64,000 nucleotides of DNA from Euphorbia lathyris (lineage: Eukaryota; Streptophyta; Magnoliopsida; Malpighiales; Euphorbiaceae). Both the position numbers and the translations under genes were made by a program. Where the stretch lies: NCBI RefSeq assembly GCF_963576675.1, contig NC_088918.1:33885501-33949500 (forward strand). Reading direction: 5' to 3'. Below are positions 23,574 to 34,710 of the stretch, one piece after another. The notes below the pieces were generated by a model. That model saw only the letters and a list, made by a program, of their open reading frames with translations. It ran no database searches and had not been told where the DNA came from. Position 1 is the first letter of the stretch. Every line of letters begins with the position of its first letter.

Positions 23574-26020
23574 CTAGCTTTTATATTTTTTTTTTGCTTT
23601 CATCATTGCCTTTTCTTTTCCTCCTTTCAGCCTTTTTCCACACCCTTTTGCTCGCACTTTATCTGGCTCATTATAAACATGTTCAAGGCGACTCAAATCT
23701 TTTTCACTTGTAGCAAGACTACATAAAGAGCTATATTTTTCTTTAAAATTTTTCACTCTATCAATTTTCTCACGAATTGCTTGAAGCCCGTCTTTTAAAA
23801 TATTTTTTGCTTCTTCACATATGAAGGCTTTATCAATCAAATCTACACAATCTTTCACTACTTGACTCCTTTCCAAGATAAATTCTTTGTCATCGTTTAT
23901 AATCAAACCGTCATTATCAACCACGACCCCTGCTTTTGCTTCCTTAGTCCATCTCTTTTGGATGTATTGGTCTGGTAGCTTGACAAAATCATGACGGTTA
24001 ACTAAATAACTCAAGATATGCCTACATGGAATGCCAAAGCTCTCTAATTTTCTGCAACTACAAGAAGCAAAATTAAGTTCCTTGTTATATAAAACTTTAC
24101 GGCCTTTACTATCTACTCCATTATTGTTTTTAACCGTAAACATCTGCTGATTCTCAGTTTCATTAATAAGCTCAATCCTATACTTCAAACAGACCCACAT
24201 TTCATCCTCAAATATATAATAGATTTCATTCGTATAAATCTCAACCATATGATCCAAAAAGTCATGATTCATTTTTATTTTAGGCCTCTCGTTCATATCT
24301 TTGATATCTGCAACCAATTCCCCATGGCGTTGCTTAACGAGTCCCCTACCAAACCTCACCATAAAGTCAAACAAAGAGTTGCTTTTTTTGATATATTTCT
24401 TGAAAAATGCGTGGTTGGTCTCTGCCCGTTGGCTACTAGACATGTTCGCTGAGAAAACATGATTAACATATGCTGGAATCCACTTGGACCGAATTTTATA
24501 GATATTTACCAACCACTCATTATTGTTTAATCCATCTTCCGCAACAAGTTCCGTCCACTTCAGGTCAAACTCTTCAGGGTTCTCTGAATTCCAAATGCAA
24601 TCATGAAACTTGGCCTCATGTGTTGCATATTTTACTGCACCAATTTTTTCAGAAAATTTTGACACAATATGCCAAATACAATACCTGTAAATGATACAAT
24701 AAGAAATACAATACAAATTAAGTTTCTAACTATACACGGTATGAAATTATCAAGAACAACTATTAATTTTATTTTAATAGGTGAAATGATAGAATGTAAA
24801 AGCTATATATTATTTTTCTAATTCTATTTGTTATGGACGAAGTCAGGTGTCTATTTAATATACTCCTAGTCACCATAATATATAATTTTATCACAGTAAT
24901 ATGTAAACCCAAATTTGATTAATATGCTCCTAATCACAATAATATATAAACCAAATTCAAGTAATAAAAAAAACCTGTGGAAGGTATTTGGTAAGATTGT
25001 CGATATGGCACTTGTCATTACTGGGCCTTGATCAGTAATTATCATTTTCGGTGCATCACCAGGCATAGCTTCCAAAAATTGTGTAAATAACCACACAAAA
25101 TTATCAGAATGTTCCCCATTCAATAAAGCACAAGCAAAAACAATAGTTTGTCTGTGATTGTTGACCCCCAAAATTGGCGCAAATATCATCCCATACCGGT
25201 TGGTGTTGTACGTAGTGTCAAAAATGATAACATCATTATAAAATCTATAACTCCGTCTCATCGTTGCATCAGCCCAAAAACAACGTGTAATTTTCTTATC
25301 ATCATCTGCATCAATCTTGAAATAAAATGAAGGGTTTTTTGCCACTTCTGATTCAAAATATTCATGCAACATATCTCCATCGTGTCCTTTTAACTTCAAC
25401 CACCGCTTCTTTGTTTCATGATTATACAAATCCTTCTGTGTGCACTCGAGATTTTTCATCCCCCCTGCTTGTACCTGAAGAAAATTATATTGCTGATGCG
25501 TAGGTATATTCACCGTCGACAGTTGTTCATTCAAGGATTTTGCAGCAGATGGTACTTGGCGATGAGACCGTAGGAAGGGTGTTTTTGTTGGGGTTAGTAA
25601 CGGGTGATTGTGCTCCTCGTTAAATTTTTTTACCATAAAAAAATGTTTTTTATTTCTCACAACCACCAATTTAGCGTTACAGCCAGCTTTATATTGTCCC
25701 CGACGTCTTTTCGCATCAACATCACTAAACCTTTTGGATTTTTCTTCCTTTGAACAAACATATTCTTTCCTAATAATTTCTCCGGTGCTCTTTTTTAACT
25801 TCGATGATGACATTCGAACACTAAACCCAACGTTTTTAGCATAAGCATTATAGAATTTATAAACATCATCTAATGTTTGAAATTCTTTTCCTTTTGTCGG
25901 CTGAAGTTGATCACTTACAATTTCATTGTCGGAATCTTGTTCTCTGTCAGACTCTTCGGCAGTCACAATATTATTACTAAAATCATGACTTTGAAAGGCA
26001 GAATCATTATCATCTTCCAT
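23574..26020 (-). CDS. FAR1-related MULE transposase, two exons
   Basis: Exon 1 26020-24975, intron with GT at 24974 and AG at 24685, exon 2 24684-23574: 718 residues. FAR1-type DNA-binding domain at ~48-140 (FYNAYAKNVGF, CNAKLVV, EEHNHPLL). MULE catalytic core with candidate acidic residues D268 (FDTTYNTNRYGM), D330 (ITDQGPVM) and a Glu in SQRAETNH in exon 2. SWIM zinc finger CSCRKLESFGIPCRH near residue 580. The stop at 23574 follows a run of 10 A; one A fewer would continue the frame into a CCHC-like knuckle (KCNACGQVGHDKRNW, last Cys replaced by Trp). The C-terminal knuckle is therefore probably lost by slippage. Catalyses cut-and-paste transposition by family. A domesticated FHY3/FAR1 host gene is less likely because it sits between matching TIRs. 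Confidence 0.87.
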
Positions 26021-26339
26021 CTCTATAAAAAAAACATTAGACGGATGTAAAGTGTAATCACTGTAAAGCCCAAGAAATAATTGTATTAATCATGAATTAA
26101 GAGTGAGAATACAACATGTGATTTGACGGTAACTAAAATGATTTTTTATCACTATTGCTGAAAAAAAAAATTGCTCCATATATAAATCTATATAGGTTTC
26201 ACGTCTCTCGGCATAATTATGCTTGATTTCAATATTGTTGATGTGTGCATATTTTTTCAATATTTTTTCACATCTCTAAGCATTATTTCTTTGATATCTT
26301 TTGTTTCCATCCACATATTCTTATTCTGAAACTGATTTA

Positions 26340-26800
26340 AATGGAAGTAAGAAATGAAGCAGGAGGTGGAGGCATTGGGATATCTACTGTCCCTTCTAAC
26401 ATTAATACAACTTTTTTTCATGGAAGGACGAAGGAATGGCTCATCAAGATTGCACCAAACTCCAACTTTAATCATTCTATCCATGTGTTTCTGATCGACC
26501 TCAGCTATATGTGATTAGTTTATTTTATCTCATTGCCCATGAAACAATCATAAATGCTTTCTACAAGAACACGTTCATCCTCATCAGCACTATAATCTAC
26601 ATTCTTTATGCAGCATGTGATCTCCAACAACATAATACCAAAACTATATATGTCAGCTCTAACTGTCACTGGCAAATTTCGATGCCATTCTGGTGCTACA
26701 TATCCCCTTGTTCCCCTTATCTTGTGAATGTTTTGGTTTGGTTTTTCTTTAGTAACTTTGCCAATCCGATCAGATATTTTTTTAGCCAATGTAATTAATT
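26340..26800 (-). pseudogene. Captured receptor-like kinase C-terminal fragment
   Basis: Minus strand encodes the C-terminal half of a Ser/Thr kinase domain: LAKKI, then IRGTRGYVAPEWHRN (activation-loop/APE region), DIYSFGIMLLEITC, then in a second frame DQKHMDRMIKVGVWC and DEPFLRPSMKK, and after a one-base shift at a run of seven A, VVLMLEGTVDIPMPPPP. This order is that of G-type lectin S-receptor-like (LECRK/RLK1-like) kinases. Stops and frameshifts between blocks and the missing ATP-binding lobe show a dead fragment. It lies between the MULE transposase and right TIR, as in gene capture by Pack-MULEs. Confidence 0.82.
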
Positions 26801-26854
26801 AGAAGGCAAAACTAAATTTGCTACTAAGCTGTAGTACCTATGAGGTATATTACA

Positions 26855-27483
26855 GGGATAAGGTGCGAAAATACCCCTAAGGTTTATAGTCAGGATCAAT
26901 TTTACCTTTAACGTTTAAAATGGTGCAATTATACCCCTAATGTTGACAGCCAAGAACAATTTTACCCTTAATGTTAGTAAGTTTGATCAATTTCAGACAT
27001 TAAGCATGATTTTCAGATCAGAGGAGAAGAAAGCACTCAAACGCAGGACAAATGGAGGTGCATTTTCACAGAATCATCATGGAAGAACTCCTTGCAGTTT
27101 GAATTGATACCCATAAAATAATAATTGATGGTTAAATGTGTATGTTTGAAGACCCTTGGAAATTTAGCAGACAACGAAAACTGAAATTTGAGTGAATTAG
27201 AAAAGAACAGCTCCACCTCCACCTCCCTGGAATTACAGCAGAAATGGATGCAAATGAAATGAAATCGTCTTATATTTGTTTAAGTGCTTAGCTTTTGGAG
27301 TGAAAGTTACAGATTTGGAATATTCATCAAATCTTCGTTATTTGAAGAATTGACTCAACTTGATACGATAGGGGTAAAATTGCTCTTAACTGCCAACGTT
27401 AAGGATAAAATTGTACAATTTTAAACGTTAGGGGTAAAATTACTTCTGGTTGTGAACTTTAGGGTATTTTCGCACCTTATCCC
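26855..27483. mobile_element. Small TIR element, GGGATAAGGTGCG ends, near-perfect 9-bp TSD
   Basis: 629 bp. Ends GGGATAAGGTGCGAAAATAC and the inverse GTATTTTCGCACCTTATCCC. Flanks TATATTACA (26846-26854) and TATATTATA (27484-27492) match at 8 of 9. Interior arms carry repeated ACCCCTAA / TTAGGGGTAAAAT words. No transposase. Confidence 0.78.
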
Positions 27484-28000
27484 TATATTATATAAGGTGT
27501 ACTATGATGCAATACTAACAATCCACCTTCACAATTCTAATACAATTCTAAATTGCCAATTACTAACTTTTAAACTCAGAAATAATTTTCATTTGTATTT
27601 GGGTATTAAATAGTACATTCATAATTGTAATTAATTCATTACTAACTTGTAAACTCATCATCAAATTAATTAGCAACAGAACCAGAAAATAGGATGCTAA
27701 GGTGGGATGGAAAGCATAAAAAATCAGAATATATTTTTGAAATCGTCCTAATTTTTTTTAGGAATAATGAAATAGAGTTTATCAATAAAATAGAGTTTAT
27801 CAACAAAATAGGTAATGATGTGATTTAGGTATTTACTATTATTGCCCGTCATTTAATTGTGGAATCCATAGAATGAACATTAATGACTTTGATTCAAATA
27901 TTGCCACACTAATTTCACTATTCCTAAAAAAATAGGACGATTTCAGTATTGCTGCAAAAATAGGAAGAATTTTAATACTATTGCTGAAAAACTGGATAAT

Positions 28001-28331
28001 TGAGAGTTTGGAAGGAAACTCACCGAAAAGATAAAACCGATTTCGAACCTCACTGAAGGAGAGAGATAGAGACCTTGGAGAAGATAGAGAGAGAATCGAT
28101 TTCTGGCCGGAGTTGGGGTTTCGGTGAAGGAGCGAGATAGAGACCTTAAATCGTTGATTACTGTTAGAGAGAGAGAGAGACGGCGAGAAGAATCAGAGAA
28201 GAAGACGGTATATTGCGAGGGAGAGACTAATTTTGTTTTACTTAATTAAATATGTTTAATTAAATTATAATGTATTGTTTGGTAACTAGAATAAGTCTAT
28301 AACTCCCTTAGAATAAAGAGTAAGGGAGTCC
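28001..28331 (-). repeat. MULE right TIR (331 bp)
   Basis: Inverted copy of 20702-21032. It is upstream of the minus-strand transposase gene and so probably supplies its promoter. Confidence 0.95.
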
Positions 28332-28605
28332 ATGGAAAACACTAATGAGTAGCAAAATAATGAGCAGCAAAATATCCATGGAAAGCATTAATGAGCAGCA
28401 AAATAATGAGCCATGGAAGTTCTAGCATAACAGCCATACAATTACCAAAAAATCAACACCAAAATGGTGCAATTTTACCCCTAAAACGCCAAGCAAGTTC
28501 AATTGGTAAAATCGATCTTTTTTATAATGTTAAGGGTAAAATTGTATTATTTCACACGTTAGGGGCAAATTTGCACTTTATCCCTATATATATATATATA
28601 TATAT
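28329..28605 (+). repeat. Right copy of ~270-bp direct repeat flanking the MULE
   Basis: Directly abuts the MULE's right TIR. Same sequence as 20390-20665 apart from about one substitution, ending in a shorter AT microsatellite. Confidence 0.9.
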
Positions 28606-29191
28606 CCATATATATATGGATTATTTCTCAATGGGTATTACCCATCCATGGGTAACTTTGAAAATTGTGTAAATTTATTAAAGTAACTTGAAAATAACAA
28701 ACTACAAAATATAGTGCTATAAATACAACGTGGAAATTTGTGTATTATACATCTTTTCCAAAAAAAAAAAAAAATTGTTGGTCTTATTGAACTTTAATTG
28801 CTTTCTTCAATAATAACAATACATGAATAGATTTTATCCGGATATAACCTTGAAAACAATATTTTTTTACTTACTTACCCTTTATAAAAGTTTATCAAAT
28901 AACTCAAGTAATACTAATGTAGCTACAAGTTTTTGTTTCAATGTGATTTGTATTTCCAATGTAACCTAGTCAATATTAATGACAAATCCATTCGATGACT
29001 GATATTCCAATACTATTAAACTTGTCCAATTAATGCCATCATAAAACTTCTCAATTTTTTGAATCAATTCTACACCTATAAATGCATTCAACTTTTAAAA
29101 TTGAAAAAAAAATCATACGGACTATGTAACAATGCAACAAAATCCCAATTTAATTTAAGTATGGTATAATAATTTGAAATAGTTTATAATA
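28606..29191. other. AT-rich spacer, nothing recognised
   Basis: No domain-bearing ORF. Starts with a short inverted stretch around 28610-28655 (AATGGGTA...ACCCAT...ATGGGTAA). Confidence 0.4.
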
Positions 29192-29697
29192 GGCTTAATA
29201 GGCACCCAACCCCCTAAACTTATAACTTTTTTTCACCTGGCCCCCTCAACTTAGGGGACAACCTCTCAACCCCCTCATCTCCAAAAACATCACATACGGC
29301 CTCTTGCACCCCTATGTTCGGTCAAAGTATTGACCCGTGTAGAAAATATGCTTGACCACACCAATGCCACATGTCATTTTTGTAACAATCACTTGGATAC
29401 ATTTCACCTCGACGACCACTACCGCCAAACTCAGCACCTCGATAAGGCTGTGACAACAAACAGCAACAACACCTCGCACGAATATGGAAAAATTTAATAA
29501 AAAATGACACGTGACATTGGTGTGGTCAACAGTCAAGCGCGTTTTCTACACGGGTCAATATTTTGACCGAAAATAGTGGTGTAAAGGGTTATATGTGATA
29601 TTTTTGAAGAGTTGAGGGGTTGTGAGGTTGTCCCCTAAGTTGAGGGGGTCAGGTGAAAAAAAGTTACAAATTTAGGGAGTTTGATGTCTATTAAGCC
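29192..29697. mobile_element. Mutator-like MITE with perfect 9-bp TSD
   Basis: 506 bp. The arms are inverted for about 170 bp (left GGCTTAATAGGCACCCAACC, right ends CTATTAAGCC). Perfect TSD TTTATAATA at 29183-29191 and 29698-29706. The small ORFs inside are palindrome artefacts. Confidence 0.85.
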
Positions 29698-30130
29698 TTT
29701 ATAATATAAAAGAAATATTATGGCATTTGTATAATTTGATTAAATGAATAATGTTTAAATTTATTCTAATATTTTCGAGCAGAATAAATTTTATCTCTTA
29801 TCTAACAGAAAATTTGATTGGTACGACCACTATTTGATTGTCCTATTGAACTTTACAAACAAGTTTCTAGATAAAATGCAGTAGTTTCATTATAACTATG
29901 TTGATAACATAGTAAATACTTTAGGTAATATTTTTATGAATAATTTATAGGTAATGGACTTGAAGACTATTTGAATCCGTTTTTGAAACATCTTTTTAGC
30001 ATTCTACTTCAAAACAAATAGAGACTATAATGTTCGGTTAGATTTATTAAAAATTACTTTTAGCTTTTTTTATAGATAAAAACATGTTGATGTCTTCAAT
30101 TTTGAATACATTTTTCAGTATGTCTTTTGG
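29698..30130. other. AT-rich spacer, nothing recognised
   Basis: No coding or structural signal beyond the TSD at its left end. Confidence 0.4.
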
Positions 30131-30645
30131 TGACCTGAATCAACAGTAGACAGTCAGGTATGGTCCCGAATCTAGTGTTCCCTCTTCGATGCTTAAGTCA
30201 ATACCGATGCTTAAGTCAATAGAATACTTACGAGTAAGTAATAACTTGAAATCATTTAATGAGATATTGTACATAGCGAACATACCTGGAGCTCAGTTTC
30301 CAAGGCTATTTATAGATAATTACATACCTAAAATGTAATGCACTTTATACATGTCAACTTTGATTAGGTTCGGCCAAGCAAATTTCCATGTGTAGACTAT
30401 TGGTTGGCTTCAGATTCCTTTCCTTTTATGTCATTTCATAATATCTGCATGGTCTAGGGATTAGGAGATTGCCTTTGAGGTCTGCAACTCTCATTGGTCC
30501 ATGTGTGAAACTAGGTACCGCTTAAACTGGCTCCCTCAGTATGTTTTGATATGGGCCTTTGGTTTAGGCCCATTAAATTGATTCGGTTGGGCCTTTGTTC
30601 CTGCCTTAACTCTTTTATCCTATATCAGATGTCCCCCCTAAGCTT
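30131..30645 (-). mobile_element. Truncated LTR retrotransposon: 3' LTR plus PPT
   Basis: In minus orientation a polypurine tract TTAGGGGGGACATC (30628-30641) is followed by TGATATAGGATAAAAG at 30627, and the putative LTR ends in AGGTCA at 30131 (497 bp, TG...CA). A TATA-like CTATAAATAGCC lies on the minus strand near 30303-30318, with a polymorphic GACTTAAGCATCG repeat downstream. The upstream internal region is absent; the pentamer array begins soon after. Confidence 0.6.
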
Positions 30646-30694
30646 TAAAAATTTCTTTAGGGCTTTGCTTTCAGAAACAATGATGTCATCTATG

Positions 30695-31955
30695 TAATGT
30701 AATATAAATTAACTAATGTAACTTACCATAATGTACCTTAGCAAAATGTAACATAACGTAATATAATGTAATGTACCTTAGCATAATGTAACTTAATGTT
30801 ACGTAACATAACGTAATATAAGTTACCATAACATAACGTAACTAAAAATAACATAACGTAATGTATCATAACTTAGCATAATGTAACTTAGGATAAAATG
30901 ACTTACCGTAACACTTAGATACATTATGTTATGTTACATTATGTTACGTTACGTTTTGTTAAGTTAATGTAACTTAACATAATGTAACATAACTTATCAT
31001 AATATAATATAACGTAACATAACATAATATAATGTAACGTAACGTAGTAAAGTAACGTACCGTAATGTAGTATAACTTAATGAACATAACTCACTGTAAC
31101 GTAACTCAACATAATGTAATGTAAGGTAACGTAACGTAACGTAACTTAACATAACGTAACATTACGTAATGTAATGTAACGTAACTTAGCGTAACGTAAC
31201 TTAGGATACCATAATATAACTTAGGGTAACATAACGTAACTTAACATAAAGTAACATAATGTAAGATACCGTAACGTGACGTGATGTGATGTGATGTGAC
31301 ATTACGTGACGTGACATAACATAATATAACGTAACATAACGTAGAGTGATATAACATAGCATGACATAACATAACATAGCGTAATGTAATATGATATGAC
31401 GTAATCTCATGTGACGTCACGTCACATGATGTGATGTCACGTCACGTGATATAACATAATATAACGTTACGTAATGTAACATAACATTACATAACGTAAC
31501 GTAACGTGATATGACGTAACGTAATGTAACATAGTGTGATGTAACGTAACTTGATGTGACATAACATAATGTAACGTAACATAACGTAGTGTGATGTTAC
31601 GTAACATAACGTAACATAATGTAGCATAGCGTAACGTAATGTAACTTAAGATAACGTGACTTGACATGACGTAACATAACATAATGTAACGTAACGTAGC
31701 ATAACGTAACATAAGGTAGCGTAATGTAATGTAACATAACATAACATAATGTAATATTTTAACGTAATGTAACTTATCATAACGTAACTTATCGTAATGT
31801 AACTAAATATAATGCAACGCAACGTAACATAGTGTGATGTAGTGTGACGTAACGTAGCATGAAGTAATGTAACATAGCATGACGTAACATAACGTGACGT
31901 GATATGATGTAATGTAATATAACGTGACGTGACGTAGCGTGTCATAACGTAACAT
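30695..31955. repeat. Degenerate RTAAY pentamer array (~1.26 kb)
   Basis: Almost entirely built of GTAAC, ATAAC, GTAAT and close variants (CTTAG, GTGAC, GTGAT) in irregular order. The array gives meaningless Tyr/Val/Thr/Leu-rich ORFs on the minus strand. Element A is inserted at its right edge (31959). Confidence 0.9.
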
Positions 31956-32154
31956 AGTTGTAGACACCGAGTCGGAGGACCTGTGATGAAAACCTGTAAC
32001 AAGACGGTCGAAGCGGTTGGTTCCGGAAGTTTTAAAACAAAAATATATAATAAAAAGGGAAGAAGTTAATGGGAGTCGCAGTCGTCAAGTGGACGGCTCG
32101 CGAGTGCTCAGCGACGTGGTGCGAACGCCTAGCGGTAGCCGACGCGTGTCCGAC

Positions 32155-32420
32155 GACAGTTGGACGCGCGCCCGGCAGCGCGGGGCGCACGCTTGACGTC
32201 CGCTGGGCGTGCGCGCCCGACAGCTCGGGGCGCACGCCCGACGGCCACTGGGCGCGCACGCCCGACGGCCGCTGGACGCGCACGCCCGGCAGCCTCTGGG
32301 CGAACGCCCAACCTTCGTTGGGCGAACGCCCAACTTTTATTGGGCAGACGCCCAACTGAAGTTGGGCGTTCGCCCAACCTACTTTGGGCGACGCCCAACT
32401 TTAGCCGGGCGTCGCCCAAA
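32155..32420 (+). repeat. GC-rich palindrome cluster in U3 of LTR A
   Basis: Tandem ~20-bp palindromic units of the type TTGGGCGAACGCCCAA and GGGCGNNCGCCC, about a dozen copies, just upstream of the TATA box. Arg/Ala/Pro-rich ORFs in all frames here are artefacts. Confidence 0.85.
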
Positions 32421-32427
32421 GATTCCG

Positions 32428-32456
32428 GGATCCGTGCCTATATAAGGCACGGATCC
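32428..32456 (+). promoter_or_regulatory. LTR promoter: TATA box in the loop of a 12-bp hairpin
   Basis: Perfect 12-bp arms GGATCCGTGCCT and AGGCACGGATCC enclose ATATA, so the TATA motif CTATATAAG spans the loop. The same arrangement, with imperfect arms, occurs in both LTRs of element B. A transcription start roughly 30 bp downstream (near 32480) would be expected. Confidence 0.7.
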
Positions 32457-34350
32457 CCATTCATTTGGGGGAGGAAATTTTTGGAGCTTTCTCACTCTAG
32501 ACATTTTTAGAGAGAGAAAGTCAATTTTTTGGAGAAAATATTTTTTTCCCAAAAAATCCAAATTTTCCAAAGTTGAATATTTTATCGAAAACACAAAAAA
32601 CACCGGAAAATCACGATTCGCGGAATCAACCGACTTCGACTGTCAGATACCGATCTTGAGGTATTATCTGAGGACTAGACTCGTTTCATTTTATTTCCTT
32701 TATTTATTTATTTTTATGTTATAATTTTATTTATTTAGTTATTTATTTATTTATCACGCTTTATTTAATTTTTCGTATTTATTTAATTTTTGCCTCGTAT
32801 TAAATAAACGTTCGGTTTTGTTTTGAAATAAAAACCTCGTTTTAATATCCCAATACGAACCGTGATCCGATTCAAAGGTAGTTCGGGATTAAAAAAAACG
32901 TTGTAATTATAAGTTTTCAAAATTTTTCTAAATAACGTTTTAAATAAAAAAACATTGTTTAGGAACCTCCGTGATAGACTATGATCCATTTTTGGTAGTT
33001 CGGAGGTCCAAAACGATAGAATAGATCTAATCCAAAGTGTTTGAATAAATCTGGAAAGTTGTGGACTGTTTCTGTAATTCTCCCTTTTCTGTCACTAACA
33101 GCAGATTGGCGACGGATTTTCCGTCGGTAATCTGTTGGAAACCGAAAATCACCCTTTTAAACCATTTTCTCAACTTTTTGGTATTTTAATCCTTTATATA
33201 TATATATATATATATATATGTATAATTATGTAACGTGTTGGTAGAAATTATTTTTGAGGTATTTACTTAATGACTACCTATATATTTACTTATTTCCTAT
33301 TTTTGATTATGATTTTCATTGATTTGGTTTTGGTATATAGGTATATATATTCTTGGGTTATCAAATGATGGTTTAGCTATTATTTAGGGAAGGGTATTTT
33401 CTATGTACTTATTATATCAAACTTATTTTCTAGTTTTTATGGTTTTCATTATTTTCACATAGTTATAAGTAGGATAAAAATGTACTCTATTTAATATTTT
33501 CACTATCATTTCTTATACCTATATATTTAGTACTTATTATCCTCTTACTCATTTTTTATCATTATTTTTAGACAAAATGTATATATATATGTCTATAACC
33601 TTTTGTTTTTCTTATTCTTTTGACATTTAGGTGTATGTGTTTTTAATTGGTTTTATTTGGTGAATTTTGAGATTTAATTCATTACTTGTTGTCATTTTAT
33701 CTACATAAAGGATAATTGAGTGAAAAAGGGGAAAATAAACCACAAAAAAGAGAGTTTAATTTATTTGTTTAAATTAAGGCTTCCCTAGATATTCCTAAAG
33801 CGTAAATAACGTTTTCTTGTCATTTTTAAACCGTTTCCAAAATATCACGTGTTGAAACCTTAATCCGTTCCAACGACGGATTAGGCGAATCTTGTAATTA
33901 AATCGTTTTCATTGTAAATAATAAAGTTTTGAATCGTTTTCTTAAATGGTTTGTACAAAATAAATGGACTTGTATGCCTAATCACGTTTTTGGAGTTAAA
34001 GTTTTTTTATTCCACATTTTCAAACACTCGAGTCGTTCCAACGGCGATTCGAGTCGATGTCATGAAAATTAACGGGGTTTTAAAACGTACCTAACTCGTT
34101 CCAACGGCGATTAAGGTACGAACCATGTAAATAAACTCGTTTTGGGGAATGAGATTAGCTTAGAGTTAGTGTATAATATAAAGCATAAATCACACTATGA
34201 ATAAATCAATTCTTCCTTCTCCCCTTTTCTCTCCTATATATTTTTAATTCATGTAAATGGGTGATTCTTTACTAAAGTGGCTTTCAATAATATATGCTCA
34301 AAACGGTTTTCAAAGCGAGAAAGAAAAGGTTTCAAATGAATTTTAAACTT

Positions 34351-34690
34351 GAAGAAATATGTGATTAGTCCGTTATCGCCTAACATGCTGAGTAGAAGGC
34401 CGGTGGTTCATAACCGGGCGATGTCGGGGTGCCTAGTAGCCTTTCTCCGGAAAGGAGCTAGCCTTCTCGGCTCGTACCTAAGTTTCCCGAACCCTCACCG
34501 GTCTCCCGCAAGGGATCGGTGTTCATTTTCCCATTCGTGGGTGGCGACTCTTCCATACTCCGAGCTCCGGTCCTGCCGAGCAGCTTGATTCCACGATTGG
34601 TTGCTTTCGGCGCCAATCACCGCTTACGTCGCCATGAGGTGTCCACCCCCCGGTCCGCCCGGGCGAGGCCGTTCGGCACCTTGTCTAACA
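34351..34690 (+). other. Conserved GC-rich LTR 3' block with PBS-like site
   Basis: About 340 bp nearly identical in all three LTRs of the window. It contains local hairpins (e.g. CCGGTGGTTCATAACCGG) and GTGGCGACTCT at 34541, which duplicates the first bases of the true PBS. A 95-codon frame is open in B's LTRs but shifted in A, so I do not call a protein. Probably R/U5 with RNA structure. Confidence 0.6.
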
Positions 34691-34692
34691 AG

Positions 34693-34710
34693 TGGCGACT
34701 CTGCTGGGGA
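34693..34710 (+). other. Primer-binding site of element A (tRNA-Arg)
   Basis: TGGCGACTCTGCTGGGGA, two bases after the LTR end. From memory of plant tRNA-Arg(ACG), whose 3' end is CCCCAGCGGAGTCG plus CCA, this complements all but one base. tRNA-Arg priming is characteristic of Ogre/Tat-like elements. Confidence 0.8.

Larger units (their letters stand above)
20702..28331 (-). mobile_element. Mutator-like transposon (FAR1-type MULE), 7.6 kb
   Basis: Bounded by 331-bp TIRs (20702-21032 and 28001-28331) beginning GGACTCCCTTACTC. By eye they differ at only about three positions, so the element is young. It encodes a FAR1/MULE transposase on the minus strand (23574-26020), carries a kinase gene fragment (26340-26800), and has two nested TIR elements. 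No 9-bp TSD is visible: left flank TATAGAGAG, right flank ATGGAAAAC. The rest (21033-22606, 22921-23573, 27484-28000) is AT-rich and non-coding as far as I can see. Confidence 0.88.
31959..34690 (+). repeat. 5' LTR of element A (2.7 kb)
   Basis: Starts TGTAGACACCGAGTCGG and ends CTTGTCTAACA. Homologous, inverted, to the LTRs of element B at 38693-41784 and 52442-55495. The first ~60 bp and last ~340 bp are highly conserved; the U3 palindrome cluster and AT-rich middle have diverged considerably. A is thus a different subfamily member from B. Confidence 0.92.

Noticed and set aside
26257..26800. Possible intact protein kinase gene
   Set aside because: Only the C-terminal half is present, split over frames with stops; it is a fragment inside a MULE.
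31201..32002. Long minus-strand ORFs rich in Tyr, Val, Leu and Thr
   Set aside because: They are frames through the RTAAY pentamer array and lack any domain or normal composition.
32032..32510. Overlapping Arg/Ala/Pro-rich ORFs on both strands (also 41050-41850 and 54662-55516)
   Set aside because: All frames are open because of the GC-rich palindrome arrays in the LTRs; not conserved as proteins between LTRs.
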